Shown: positions 37,004-47,598 of the stretch, piece after piece
How the letters are laid out: each line of letters opens with the position of its first letter
Numbering within the stretch: position 1 is the stretch's first letter
From: Polytrichum commune
Taxonomy: Eukaryota; Streptophyta; Polytrichopsida; Polytrichales; Polytrichaceae
DNA: 64,000 bases
Assembly: GCA_950295325.1 (NCBI GenBank)
Contig: OX485806.1
Span: 42,656,001-42,720,000 of the forward strand
Direction of reading: 5' to 3'
Translations under genes and position numbers: made by a program
The notes under the pieces: model-generated
Told to the model about the DNA's origin: nothing
Database searches by the model: none
Seen by the model: the letters and a program-made list of their open reading frames with translations, nothing else

Positions 37004-38006
37004 CTAGCACACTTCAAACTTCGACCAGCATGAGGTTACAGGAGGTCAAGGTGAGAAATCAATCAAAGTACAGGGCAAGAAGGCAGAGGAGTTCTAATTG
37101 CGAACACTCCCGATTGACCTAGGCCTTCACACAATTCTGCGTATGGAGTCGAAATCTTATGGAAATCACAAATCACTGCTTCACTACAGTTATAAGTAGT
37201 TCACGTTATCGATCAAAATCCACCCAAGTGTACTGCAATTAACCAGCTATGGCGAGGGTGTTACCTTAGGTATGGCGGCCGCCTTATATGTGTTGCACAC
37301 CTATATATGAGTGCTATATGGCGAGGTTTTGAAGTTGAAAGTGGACACCAGAAAGACAAGTGTTACAATGAGATTAGACTATGTGATCAAAACTTATCTA
37401 CCATTCTAAGTTCACGTGAACAAATTTAGGGGGCTTGTGAGATCATTTAAGGAGATCACTCCAAAGAGAAAGAGAATCTTCAATTTGACTTGTGCATCTC
37501 ACCTCCGATGATTTCGAATCTGAAACTTGACACAATAACCAGCTCGTATGAGTAAGCCTCTCCGCTTCTACTGTAACTATTGACAATATCGACATACCAC
37601 AATTACGTTTCTTTGGTTTGATGGAAGAAGTTGGTGAGGTGTCCTACACAACTGCGTTGGACCCATAACTGGTGTTAGTTTAAACTAAAGTTAGTGTGCC
37701 AGTTAGTCGATCCTCAAAAAATTAAGTGTCGATAGCTCCCATAACGGTCCCTATACCGTGACCTAACCCTAACCCTCCCCGCCATGGTCAGCACCCTAAC
37801 CCTCCGTCCTGGCAAGCTTCAGCACTTAGGGCGCCTACAGCTACACTCCCTGAATCAGCCACCAAACTGAACTGCCGAGATCTCTACACCCAGGATCAAT
37901 TGCAGTGTAGGTGAACGGCTCACTTCCATGGTGTACAAAACCATTGTTGCAACAATGGCGTCACTTTAGAGGTCTGCCACCACCACTCTGACAATCCTGT
38001 CTCGAC
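37004..38006. promoter_or_regulatory. Divergent intergenic region between the two CACTA genes
   Basis: About 1 kb separates the minus-strand transposase start (37003) from the plus-strand TnpA-like start (38007), so any promoters for both must lie here. CCTATATATGAG near 37300 is TATA-like on either strand. No repeat or coding frame is convincing. Regulation is inferred from position only. Confidence 0.35.
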
Positions 38007-38414
38007 ATGGACACGCATGTCCGGTTTGAAAATGTTGAATTTGAGAGTACTGAGGGCGACACAGGCAGTGATAGCCAAGGCGGACCATGGAGCGATAGTT
38101 CGGCCACCACAAGGAGCAACGATTCACCAAGGAGCGGCAACAGGGAGCCATCCGCCTCCCCCACAGCAGCGGAAGGAGTAATTCTGACTCCATACGAGGC
38201 GTCTCGATTGCAAAACATTGAGAGGAACAACAAGAAGTTGCAGGACTTAGGGTTGCCTGCACTTGTACCTCAAGTCGGCGGAGCAGAGAAGGCGGGGAAA
38301 GAAACGCGACATTCAGAGGCAGTCCCTGGTCGTTTGGAGATCCAGAAACGGGAGGGCCTGGTGAGGAGGGTAACGCGGTCCAAGAGAGCCGCATCCCCGA
38401 CGCCTCGGAGAAAG
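38007..38414 (+). CDS. TnpA-like exon 1
   Basis: Starts at ATG 38007 (MDTHVRFENVEFES), Ser/Asp-rich, then a block YEASRLQNIERNNKKLQDLG, which is the R-x-x-NI-x-x-N-x-x-x-L-x-x-LG pattern common in plant TnpA-like and related proteins, and a basic end (RRVTRSKRAASPTPRRK). It is spliced over a 3.9-kb intron. No internal stop. Confidence 0.65.
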
Positions 38415-38545
38415 GTGCGTTTTGCCACCACAGTGGGGTTTAGGTTTTGTTTTGCAGAGATGTTCGCAAGTAGTCGTGTATTCTCTTTCCTATGCTAAAA
38501 GACTTCTTGATCGCAAAAGGCCGGACATCTGATTGCCATAACCGA

Positions 38546-38590
38546 ACCGAACAAACGAACAAACAAACAAACAAACAACCAACCAACGTG
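38546..38590 (+). repeat. Simple repeat (CAAA)n
   Basis: AACGAACAAACAAACAAACA and continuing into CCAACCAAC; a short tetranucleotide microsatellite. Confidence 0.85.
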
Positions 38591-40289
38591 ACGCGCCGCA
38601 CCCGCTCCAGCTCCTTCTCCTTCTCCGTCTTTTTTTTGCTTTATTTCTGCTCATTGGGGTTTGGACAAGCGTTATGGGTTGTGGACTACTATGTGTGTCG
38701 GAGGTCTGTGGGTCAATGACTGCTAGTCAATGACTTCAACTCCATTGCAAGCCTCTTCACTTCAATCAGTGATCACGCAACAATGCTCTAATTTGTGCAA
38801 CAACTCCAGTCTACTGCTTAAACGTTGCCATCTTATTGTGTCGATAGATGTGTGGGTTGGTTGGCCTGATTTGCTTGTAAGTTTCACAGAAAAGACGCCC
38901 TTCTTGAATTTTGAAACAGGCCGGAAAAATCATCGAGCCTCTGCAACCAGTCTAGTCAACCAAAGTCTCACTTCTTCATCTTTCGCCCATGTCGCGAAGG
39001 TTGCCTTGCTAGATGTTGCATCACCTGGAACCTTCTTTGGCCCAGTCCTCCTCCTCCTGGACCTCTTCCTGGACATACCATCCAGTTTCCACTCTTCAAA
39101 AGGAAAGTTGTCTTCTCACACATGTGATATATTAATCAGAATCCTCAAGAGGCTGTGGACTCGAGCACTCGTAGTGAAACAATGATGTAATCAACAGGTT
39201 TAAGAATTTTTTGGAAAATCTGAAATGAGTCTCCGCATTGTTCAATCACGTCCACTTAATTACATGTAAGTCTTTAGCTCATCTTTGTGTCCATTTTGGT
39301 TGTGTTCAAGTAGTTGATAATGGTCGAACAACAGAGAAGATGCATTCCTCTAGAACAGTTTCAATGACTCGTGTGGAATGCAATGCAACCTTCAAATGTG
39401 CCTCTGAGGAGATATTACACTAAGTATGATCTTTAGTGTCATATGGCATTCTATGTCACTATGGTAACATTTCCGATGACACTTGTTACGAATAAGTGAA
39501 CAAATATTGTCATGGATGATGGATGAGTTCATCCATTGACAAAAACCCTACCTTCTAATGTCAGCAACTTGTGATGAAATATTATCATGGATGATTGAAA
39601 TTCGGATGCTCACTACCCTTGATAATTGGCAGTAATTGGAACACTATAAATCTATCATCACCAAAAAATTGAAAAGGCATGACAAGTAATGTTGGGTTAA
39701 CATTTCGTGTTGGTGACACTACACCGCGGTTTAGTTTTGTATTATGAGTTTTGGAAACTCATGAGTAGGACGTTATTGCACTACGTAATTCCAAATAATA
39801 ACACACTAAGTGGGATATTCGGTGCACTCATTGTTCGGTGCACCCATTGTTCATCGGTGAAGTTTGTATAGGTTTTGTTTCTTGTGCGCATCATGATGTA
39901 GGTTCTTCCATATTGTGTTGGACGTCTTTGCTTGTAAGATTCATGTGCACCCTTAAGAACGTTTTTTTCCTTTTCCCAGTTGTTAGAGTGGTTAGCAGAG
40001 GAAAGAGGTCAATTCCTGTTGAAATATCTATCACTAGTATGACTAACACTAGTATTGCTTACGGTTTGTGGTTTCTTACTTACTTAGGAAGGGCCAGGTC
40101 TCAGTCGTAGGAAATATTTTTTACAATTGTGCTTATTGATCATTCATATCAAAGAATGACCAGCTGTATAAATGCCAAAATTTGATACCATGGACAAAAA
40201 TTAAGGAAAGGCGCACAATAGGCTAAGTAGAAGAGGAAGATGGTAGAAAAAATAGCTCTAAACACAGACACCCCAACAGGAAGAATTAC

Positions 40290-40900
40290 TAAAAATTTGA
40301 ACTATATACAGTAAGCGCATGCACAGAAAATATTAATTGTTGACTGGAGGGTTGTACCACTAGAAATGTTGCTCTTGAGTTTTTTTGAAGCCCCATATGT
40401 AACCTGATTGAGATTTTCATTTCTGAACCACCAATAATTCAAAGAGAGAAGACAGAGGGGCACTTACAATACCTCCTGTACAATCTCTCAAGGTGGGAAA
40501 TTATTGATTGAATCAGATTGCAAACTTCCCATAAATTTAATATAAAGAGCGTGCAGAGGTGAAAATAATTATTGTTAATCGATAAAAGTTGCAGAAGTTG
40601 CTCCTGAATTATTTATGCGCACACATGTAACCTGATTAAGAGCCTTTTCTGTGAAACCGCAATTTAGATTGAAGACAACAGGGCCGTATAATTCTTCACG
40701 TACAATGTCTCAAGGCGACAAAATAACATTCAAATCCTGATGACTTTCTGTGCATTTTATGCAATGATCACACAAAGGTGAAGATAGGAATTGTCAAGCC
40801 AATAACACCACTTGCTCCTGAATTCTTTATCCACACATGTAACCTAACTAAGAGTTCATTTTTGAGACATTGCACACTGTAGAGGATGGGCATGAGAAGT
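40290..40900 (+). repeat. Degenerate tandem repeat, about 210-230 bp, three copies
   Basis: The motif ACATGTAACCTGATTAAGAG with a preceding TTGCTCTTGA/TTGCTCCTGAAT occurs near 40368-40416, 40600-40642 and 40808-40852, and TACAATCTCTCAAGG / TACAATGTCTCAAGG recurs between. Copies are strongly diverged, so it is an old local amplification within the CACTA intron. Confidence 0.6.
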
Positions 40901-41821
40901 ACCACATTGCCAATGGTAATCAACAACTTCTTTCTGTTCCAAAGTTATATTTCCAGGCCTGATTAAGTAGAATAAGTGTTGCAAGTGTTTGAAGTGAATC
41001 TTAAAAGCTGATCTTAGGTAGCTCGGATAACCTTATAATGATTTTAATTTGGGGTGCACCTCATCAATCGAGTCCTCGAAGATGGGAGAAGGTCTGTGTC
41101 TGAAGATAGGCACAAATTTTAAAGGTCTTGACTAATGAGGGCTTGCCACTTGACTATGCTTGGAATCTCATGCTTGTGATCATGGACCTTTTCTTCTTGG
41201 GATTTATTCTTGAAGCTAGAATAGGTGGAAAGAAAGCGTCCTCACAAGGCTCGAGAATATTATGTATGTTTTTTCTGGAATTTAGGGTTTTCAGTAAATC
41301 AACTTTTTCTACATTGGTTAACTTGATATAGACATTGAAATTCTATATAACAAATATATTCAATTCATGCATTCGTGCTTTTCTTTTTTCTTGGTCCATT
41401 CTTGATGTTTACTAGGGTGTTCCTTTGTCCTTGAAAACAATAGCTTTGGTTAAAGCGGTGGCTTTGAAGTGAATCTTAAAAGTTGATATGGTAAGTGTTG
41501 CCCAATATTTGTTGCACTTTACTTCATTCAGCTGATGAGAATGATTCTGCAACTTAGAGCCATCTATGTCAAATTTAGTCTTGATGCTCAGTTATGATTT
41601 TGCAGCAAAAGCATATTGACTATCTGGTCAATTTAGAGATAATTTAAACAGTGAAGGTCACAAAATAAAGTATCAGGCTTTTTTTTACCAAAGTTATTTG
41701 CAATGTTGACATTATAATGATATCACTTTGACTTGGTTATTAGATTAGTTTCCATCCCACACAGTTTCTCCATGCTTTTACTTCAAACATCTTCTCAAGA
41801 TGTTTTGTCCCTGATGTGACA

Positions 41822-41950
41822 GGCTAACACTAGTATGACTAACACTAGTTTGACTTTGACTAGTATGACTGTCTCTGCAGTCCTAACACTAGTTTGACTA
41901 ACACTAGTATGACTAACACTAGTATGACTAACACTAGTCAAATCTAGTAA
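41822..41950 (+). repeat. Tandem ACTAGT-rich array (15-bp unit)
   Basis: GACTAACACTAGTAT or its TTTGACT variant is repeated about seven times. Each unit holds the palindrome ACTAGT and the GACTA motif also concentrated at the CACTA ends. Confidence 0.85.
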
Positions 41951-42337
41951 ACCCTGAATTGGTACTAGTAAAGTCTGCAAATAGGGTGACTGTGTGTAGT
42001 ACCCTTTGGTAGATATTTCACCACTGTAGATGCCAGTTGTTTACAATGACCTATTGCTTGATTAACCAGTGTCTCTAACTATTTGTATTGGCCTAAAGAG
42101 CCGTGTAGAAGCAGTAGACATGTAGACTAATTATTGCGCATGAACTGTAGCCATTGGAAGAAGAGGGGATGAGGACGAGAAGGTCAGTGGAAGTATTGTT
42201 GCCACCATCCCCAGCACGTCAAACTCCACTGCATGTGGGCCTTTCGCAAGCTCTGACATTACTTCATACTTGTTAAGTCAATAGTCCCTAATACGTGCTG
42301 TGAACTTGAACTAAGTCGATGTGTACCAAATGTGCAG

Positions 42338-43330
42338 GGGAAACCTGTATTGTCAGAACTTGCGAAGTGGGAAATTAGAAGGCAGTGCAGTGCGAAGACC
42401 ACAGCCGAGGAAGGACGTTCACGGCCACCAAAACCCTCTGGCTCGAAATTTGCGGTGCCACAAACACTGCAACAACCGGAGTCGGCTGTAGTGAAGCAAA
42501 AACGCAACATGTCGACTAGTGTGACGTGGTCATCTAACGATGAGGACGCCCACGACTTCCTATAGGAGGACAGCCTATACCCGGACTTTGCACCACCTAA
42601 TGCTCGGAGGTACAAAGGTTCACGTTATTCTGCCAAGACCTCTGAAGTTGGTTCGGAAGACTATGCAAGCATAGACCTCAAGATTATGAGCAAAGAGTTG
42701 AAGATGTTGAAGGTACAAAGGGCTCAAGCGCAACGTCAAGCGGCAAAGCTCACACCGGATGTAGGTGCAGGAGAAGACTTCGATGGATTATCATGGAAGT
42801 TGAATGCCGATAAGCGCCACCGGAGGTGGCTGCATTCACGGCAGCAGCAGTAGGAAGCACCGGTCCGAGAGCAGCAGGGAAGAAAACGGTACACCGTAGA
42901 AGTGGATATGAAGGGGAGTCCATGCGGGGCAAACCATCACCTATGGTTGAAATGCCTACGTGGCCATGCAATGGACCTGGACTTCAACGTCGATAATTAC
43001 AACGACCACAATCCAATGGCACTGTTGAATATCAAGAAGAGGGTGGATAACACCTTTGAGTATGAAGGTGGCATTGGGCACGTTACAGAGTGGTCATTTC
43101 ATGCCAATTTGAAATCACAGTTAAAGATGAAGAGGTATGCCATGAAAAAATTAATGGTCACTGGCAGGGAGAAACCAAAGCACATCCGCCAAGACCATTG
43201 GGTCAACCTGTTGGCACTAATCGCAGATGAGAAGAAGGTGAAGCAAGCAGAGACTCTAACTCAGAATTGAGCTCAACTAAAGCGGCTTTCCCATGCTGGC
43301 AGGTCCGAGGGGGAGGTCACTGCACATCTG
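42338..43330 (+). pseudogene. TnpA-like exon 2, Ptta/En-Spm transposase core
   Basis: After basic, low-complexity sequence (three stops in this exon: 42563, 42851, 43268) there is a conserved block: RKRYTVEVDMKGSPCGANHH, then CLRGHAMDLDFNVDNYNDH, FEYEGGIGHVTEWSF, MKKLMVTGREKPKHIRQDHW and SHAGRSEGEV at the exon end. This order is what I know from plant transposases of the Ptta/En-Spm family. A coiled-coil-like stretch (MSKELKMLKVQRAQAQRQAA) near 42690-42745 precedes it. Confidence 0.75.
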
Positions 43331-43444
43331 GTAAGTAATTTTCCTTCCTCAACCTCTAGTCGTGCTGTAGTCACCTATGAATTCATGGCATAGTCAACAT
43401 CCAGGGAGGTCCTAGTATCATGTTAGACAATATGTACTCACGTT

Positions 43445-43522
43445 GTAGGCCGATTCTAGTCAACTTGTAGTCAACTTGTAGTTCAATTGTAGTCAACTTG
43501 TAGTCTAGTTGTAGTCACCTCG
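43445..43522 (+). repeat. Tandem TAGTCAACTTG array
   Basis: TAGTCAACTTG and close variants (TAGTTCAATTG, TAGTCTAGTTG) are repeated about six times in the second intron of the TnpA-like gene. This is another cluster of the subterminal-type TAGTC motif. Confidence 0.8.
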
Positions 43523-43545
43523 TATTGAAGTTCATGCCTACTTGA

Positions 43546-43577
43546 CCCAGTCAAAAAAACCTGTTTTTGGCCTTGCA
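43546..43577 (+). repeat. Internal copy of the CACTA right terminus
   Basis: CCCAGTCAAAAAAACCTGTT followed by TTTGGCCTTG nearly repeats the last bases of the element (47560-47598: CCCAGTCAAAAAAACATGTT then TTTGGCATAGTG). Only the final TIR bases differ. It could be the relic of an older element end or an internal duplication. Confidence 0.65.
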
Positions 43578-43616
43578 TTGACTGTATGTGGTGAATCTCT
43601 CATGGTTGTATGACTA

Positions 43617-43825
43617 AGCCAAAATGTGGTATGTTAGGTAGGTCTGAAATTTTTGTGAGTAAAGGGGTTGGTTCAGACTAGGACCCTCTCGGCAAGGGGT
43701 TGGGGTAACACACTAGATTTTTCTTGTTCAGACAGCTTGGTTGTATGTGAAAGAGGCCAGATTTCAGTATGCTAGGTAGGGCTGAAAAGTTTTTGACTAA
43801 AGGGGTTGGTACAGCATATTGGAGA
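43617..43825 (+). repeat. Direct repeat of about 60 bp
   Basis: GCTAGGTAGGGCTGAAAAG...AAAGGGGTTGGTACAG (about 43777-43821) repeats GTTAGGTAGGTCTGAAATT...AAAGGGGTTGGTTCAG (about 43633-43677). A small intronic direct duplication. Confidence 0.6.
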
Positions 43826-44380
43826 AGATAATATATTGTTGATATCGTTCTATTTCATCTTCACTAATGCCCAAATGTGGTTTCCACATTGGATTCAAGT
43901 GGCCTCTCCCCAATGCAGGAATGACACATAGCATGACACATAACACATGAAGTAGTAAAAAAAAAAAGTTTTGAACTTTGTTATTGAAATAATAAATGAT
44001 ATTTCAATGAGAGTATGAGCTACGGCATTGTTGGCCTTTGTAAGTTACAATGTAGTTTATCAAACTGATCACTGATGTCCATGAGGAATGCAGTTGAAGC
44101 CAATATGGTGCAGTTAAGAAAATCAGGGTACTATAGAGAGTGTTTTATGCTTGCACTTTCACTTGTGAACCATATTGTAGTCATGGTCCAGTACACATCT
44201 AGTGAAATCTTAGTAATACGACAGTCAACATTTAATGACCTAGTAGTCATGTTCTAGTCAACTTCTAGTGTAGTTGTAGTCAACACGTTTTGAAGTTCAT
44301 GCCTACTTCAGAACTTGTTTATGCGTATATAGCATACATTGTAACCATGTTTATGTCTGATTAATGGAATGAAATGCAAG

Positions 44381-45467
44381 ACGGTCTTGGTGCAAGCAGC
44401 AGAGTTGCAACGGGATCCAAGTTGTGAGGAGATAGAGTATGAGATGCTACGCCAAAAATCTCGCAAAAAACAACCGGTAGGCACGCCAAATGTGTCCCAC
44501 ATTTATGGTAGCGGAAGCGGAGTGCAGGTGCCGTCGACGTCCCTGGCAATGGAAGTAAAATCGATGAAACGCGACCTTTATACCCGAATGGTTGGGATAG
44601 AGGCAAGTATGAAGGCAATCATGACAGCACTAAACATACCAGTTGTTCCAAGCCCTAATACTTGCAATGTGCAGCAGCCTTCATCTTTCGAGCAAAGGCA
44701 GTCAACTCCGAACACGGGTAGCACAGAGTGCTTGCTTAATTCGGTACGTTTCTTTCCAGAGTTGAACCGGAATTTGCATTGGTAGAGTTAATGTGTCACC
44801 ACTCTAAACCCTAAACCTTGAGGACGTATTGTTGCCCATGTTTTGTAGTTCCCAAACCAGAAATTGGCCTCACCAAAAGCCAAAGGACATTCAAAAAAAA
44901 ATTCTCCTCAAATTGACGAAGCTCATGTGGTACACGCACACACTACACATGAGCAAGAGGTGACTTCAAAAGCATTCTGAACATAGAGTTTGTGACCACA
45001 ACATAGTAAACTACAGATCATGTCGTGAGTAGTAGTAGCTAATGTTGTTGAGCTCTCGAGTATGAAATTTGAACTTCATTCTTAGTCCAAAGTTGGCTAG
45101 CTTTGGAGTGCTATAAATTTGTGGGACTAAATGTTACTCGGGTGGATATTTTGTACAGGGAAAGAAACAAAAGGCAGAAGACGAAGGTCCCACCCAACAG
45201 GAGGTTCTAGAGTCAGAGAAAAAAATTGATCAGGAGGTAAGCTCCGGCTCAAGGGAGAAGGTGGCCACAGATGTTGCAGGTGACAAAGAGGGTGGGATAG
45301 GAACTCCGAAGAAGAGGGTGCGGACCACGGAGTTGCAGAAGCTACAAGTTGGAATGCAGTCACCGCAAATGCCACGGAAATTATGAGCCAAGCATTATGT
45401 GGAAAAGGAATCGGAGAAGATTGGCAAGAAGCGGCCCCCCAAGAAAGGTGCATCAAAAACCACAAAG
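44381..45467 (+). CDS. TnpA-like exons 3 and 4
   Basis: Exon 3 (44381-44743) begins TVLVQAAELQRDPSCEEIEY and includes a MEVKSMKRDLYTRMVGIEAS coiled-coil-like stretch. Exon 4 (45159-45467) is Lys/Glu-rich with basic clusters (KKRVRTTELQK, KKRPPKKGASK) that could be nuclear localisation signals, and one TGA at 45384-45386. Between them (44744-45158) lies an intron without other features. Confidence 0.6.
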
Positions 45468-45476
45468 GTAGGACAA

Positions 45477-45575
45477 TGACTAATGTTTGACTAATGTTTG
45501 ACTAATGCTTGACTAATGCTTGACTAATGTTTGACTAACCCGTGACTAATGCTTGACTAGGTATAGTCAAAATAT
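45477..45575 (+). repeat. Tandem GACTAATGYTT array (11-bp unit)
   Basis: GACTAATGTTT / GACTAATGCTT is repeated seven times with minor variants just after the exon 4 donor of the TnpA-like gene. It is part of the GACTA motif load of the element. Confidence 0.9.
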
Positions 45576-45642
45576 CGTAACTATCTTTAGTAGAGTGGGC
45601 ACTACATGTTTACTACTGGTAGTGAACAATGCTTGACTTTTT
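45559..45642 (+). repeat. 85-bp segment repeated near the right CACTA end (47276-47357)
   Basis: GTCAAAATATCGTAACTATC...TTTACTACTGGTAGTGAACA here recurs at 47281-47345 with two or three changes. The second copy lies in the right subterminal region, so a block of terminal sequence was duplicated inward or outward. Confidence 0.8.
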
Positions 45643-45732
45643 GAATGTCACTGGTATTAGTCATCAAATGACAAGTCATGTATCCACGGTCGAAGCTCTT
45701 ACTAACTCCGAAGCATGTCAATCTTTTTGTAG

Positions 45733-46053
45733 GAAAAAGAAACATTGAAGGAGGTTGAAGCAATGCTGCCCTTTGTAGCATGAGACATTGTACAGATCAT
45801 GGGAATAGGAGTCGACGAGGAATCGCTTCTAGTAGGGGAAGGGAGGGTCACGACTCTTCCGGGTGGGACATTACACGGAGTAGTAATCGCTGAAGGAATT
45901 GTGTCCTTGGCAGTGCTGCAGAGCCACGATGATGCATATGTGTTATATAAGCCCTTAATGCTAGATGATCCACCAGTCTCAAAAATTGGTGACGCCGTTG
46001 GGCAGTTTATTTTGTGGCCCACAGAATGTTTGCGCCGTAGTCCACCAGTTTAG
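45733..46053 (+). CDS. TnpA-like last exon, DUF8039-like C-terminal domain
   Basis: Reads VGEGRVTTLPGGTLHGVVIA, then DDAYVLYKPLML, then KIGDAVGQFILWPTECL, ending at TAG 46051. The pattern G-x-V...HG...DA-x-G-x-FI-x-WP matches the domain that closes many plant TnpA-like proteins (DUF8039 as I know it). One TGA at 45781-45783 interrupts the start. Confidence 0.55.
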
Positions 46054-46494
46054 ATCCAGACATTCTCTAGGAACCCTCATTTGCTTATGGGAGGACTATA
46101 CCCAGAAACGATTATTTTCAATATAAACTGCTCTTTTAACCAGTGTATGGAATGCCACCAGTATTCGTTTCTAAGGAATGGTTGAATATGCGCAGCTGAG
46201 CTTGTTACCACAAAGAGTACAAATTGCTCATACATGGATATGCATCTAGTTCTATCACTAGTCGTATTAATTTGACTACTTGTAATAACAATATTAAAAA
46301 TGAAGACCATAACTATTCACATGGACTGACTAGAGTCAGTCACGAATCTGGAATGTAAGACTAAAGTGAATGAGGAGAAGTGACTATGCGTAGTAGTTTC
46401 CAATTGAAGTGAATTACTAAAATGATTGCAACTAGTGAAAAATACTATCTTTGAGGCCAGCTGAATGCCAATTGTGTGACTAGTTTTAGTCAGG
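46054..46494. other. CACTA right-end internal spacer
   Basis: Follows the TnpA-like stop; holds dispersed GACTA/TAGTC motifs (for example 46250-46330, 46375-46400) and no gene. Confidence 0.4.
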
Positions 46495-46991
46495 CACGGG
46501 TAGATCACTCCAAGGCATTTTTGTGCACCACGTGCGGCTGGGGGTTATTTGTTTTGGGGCTATTTACCTTCAAGGGCTGAATTAAAGCCTCCCTATAATT
46601 ACTTAAATTTCAAAAATGGCCCATTTGTTTGCACCCTTCCATTACTTATATTGTCCAAGTCACTGCAATTTTTTGTACTCTATATTCCTTTTAAGTAATT
46701 TTGGACAGACGGAAATCCCAATTATCATCCATCCCCGTGAGTCCCAAACCCATTTACATACCATACTAAATATACCTTCTAGGATCCTTATCTTCAGCCC
46801 CTATATTAATTTTACAAAAAAATAATGGCCCACATTTTATGTCCATCTAACTTACTTATAATGGGATTGTCTACATTTAATGGCCCCTTCATTATTTGGA
46901 ATTCCTTTATAATTTTTATTTCAAATGATTTTAATCCTCTCTATATTATGCCGCACGTCGTTTTTAAAATGCACTAAGTGATCTACCCGTG
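46495..46991. mobile_element. hAT-like non-autonomous element, copy A (497 bp), inside the CACTA
   Basis: Ends CACGGGTAGATCACT and AGTGATCTACCCGTG are perfect 15-bp inverted repeats. Flanks TAGTCAGG and TAGTCAAG differ at one of 8 positions, fitting an 8-bp target duplication as in hAT elements. It is 60-130 bp shorter than the other copies because of a different central part. No coding capacity of its own. It is younger than the CACTA. Confidence 0.88.
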
Positions 46992-47585
46992 TAGTCAAGG
47001 TAAACCCTGGATTGTCCACCATGAACAACAACAACAACATTTCTTAAGCAATGAACGCTAAATGTAGTGGAGCCCACACATAGGTATGACAAACGCAGGA
47101 CTAACCCGTGACAAATGCTTGAGTAGTCTTTGACTAATCCTAGTCACACCAATGTGACTAAATATAGTGGAACGTTGTAGCAAAGATGACTATGTTTTTT
47201 TTGGATTATACACAAGTCATTATGAATAGACTTAGTGAAGCGACATAATTATTGACATGACCAAGCTTTTACTAGGTCTAGTCAAAATATCATAACTATC
47301 TTTAGTAGAGTGGGCACGACATGTTTACTACTGGTAGTGAACAATGCTTGACTATATGTAGTCGAGACACACGATGTCCCAAGGGCGGTGCCAATCGAGG
47401 TCCCAAAAGGTCATTGGGAACGTGCATAGGGAACAAAATGCCCACAGAATAAGCCATAGTCAACTTGTTGCAAGCGACTGGTCCGACCTGACAAGCATTT
47501 CACTCACTTTGCGACTACAGTAGTCCTAGTCAAGTACTTGGTTTTATACCATTTTTAGTCAAAAAACCCAGTCAAAAAAACATGT
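46992..47585. repeat. CACTA right subterminal repeat region
   Basis: Dense TAGTC/GACTA motifs (for example GACTAACCCGTGAC, TTTGACTAATCCTAGTCACA), a copy of the 85-bp segment at 47276-47357, then CCCAGTCAAAAAAACATG before the terminal repeat. A TnpA-binding region is inferred by analogy with En/Spm. Confidence 0.6.
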
Positions 47586-47598
47586 TTTTGGCATAGTG
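47586..47598 (-). repeat. CACTA right terminal inverted repeat
   Basis: TTTTGGCATAGTG, followed by the target duplication CAC at 47599-47601. LINE sequence resumes immediately after. Confidence 0.95.

Larger units (their letters stand above)
38415..42337 (+). other. Large first intron of the TnpA-like gene, with simple and degenerate repeats
   Basis: 3.9 kb between exon 1 and exon 2. It contains a CAAA-type simple repeat (38551-38590), a degenerate tandem repeat (about 40290-40900) and a GACTAACACTAGT array (41822-41945). Small open frames (for example 38730-39185) show no recognisable domain. I see no second gene. Confidence 0.5.
38007..46053 (+). pseudogene. CACTA TnpA-like gene (Ptta/En-Spm type), five exons, five nonsense codons
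   Basis: Exons proposed from splice sites and frame: 38007-38414, 42338-43330, 44381-44743, 45159-45467, 45733-46053. Donors are AAAG/GTGCG, CTG/GTAAGT, TCG/GTACGT, AAAG/GTAGGA; acceptors are TGTGCAG, ATGCAAG, TGTACAG, TTTGTAG. All four introns are phase 0, giving 798 codons. In-frame stops: TAG 42563, TAG 42851, TGA 43268, TGA 45384, TGA 45781; the fitted final stop is TAG 46051. Three of the five are TGA, one directly followed by GC and fitting CGA to TGA decay. The product would be the DNA-binding accessory protein that recognises subterminal repeats in En/Spm. Orientation opposite to TNP2 is notable. The family assignment rests on exon 2 and exon 5 motifs. Confidence 0.75.
32639..47598. 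mobile_element. CACTA (En/Spm) DNA transposon, 14,960 bp, inserted in the LINE
   Basis: Left end CACTATGCCAAAA (32639-32651) and right end TTTTGGCATAGTG (47586-47598) are perfect 13-bp inverted repeats starting with CACTA. The flanks CAC (32636-32638) and CAC (47599-47601) are a 3-bp target-site duplication, as is typical for this superfamily. Inside are two divergently oriented genes: TNP2-type transposase on the minus strand (37003 to 32890) and a TnpA-like gene on the plus strand (38007-46053). Many TAGTCA/GACTA motifs occur near both ends and in introns, resembling the subterminal repeats that bind TnpA in En/Spm. Both genes carry nonsense codons, so the copy is probably not autonomous. 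It contains a hAT-like insertion at 46495-46991. Confidence 0.95.

Noticed and set aside
37755-37805. Telomere-like CCTAACCCTAACCC
   Set aside because: Only two to three scattered copies; it lies inside the CACTA element and is not an array.
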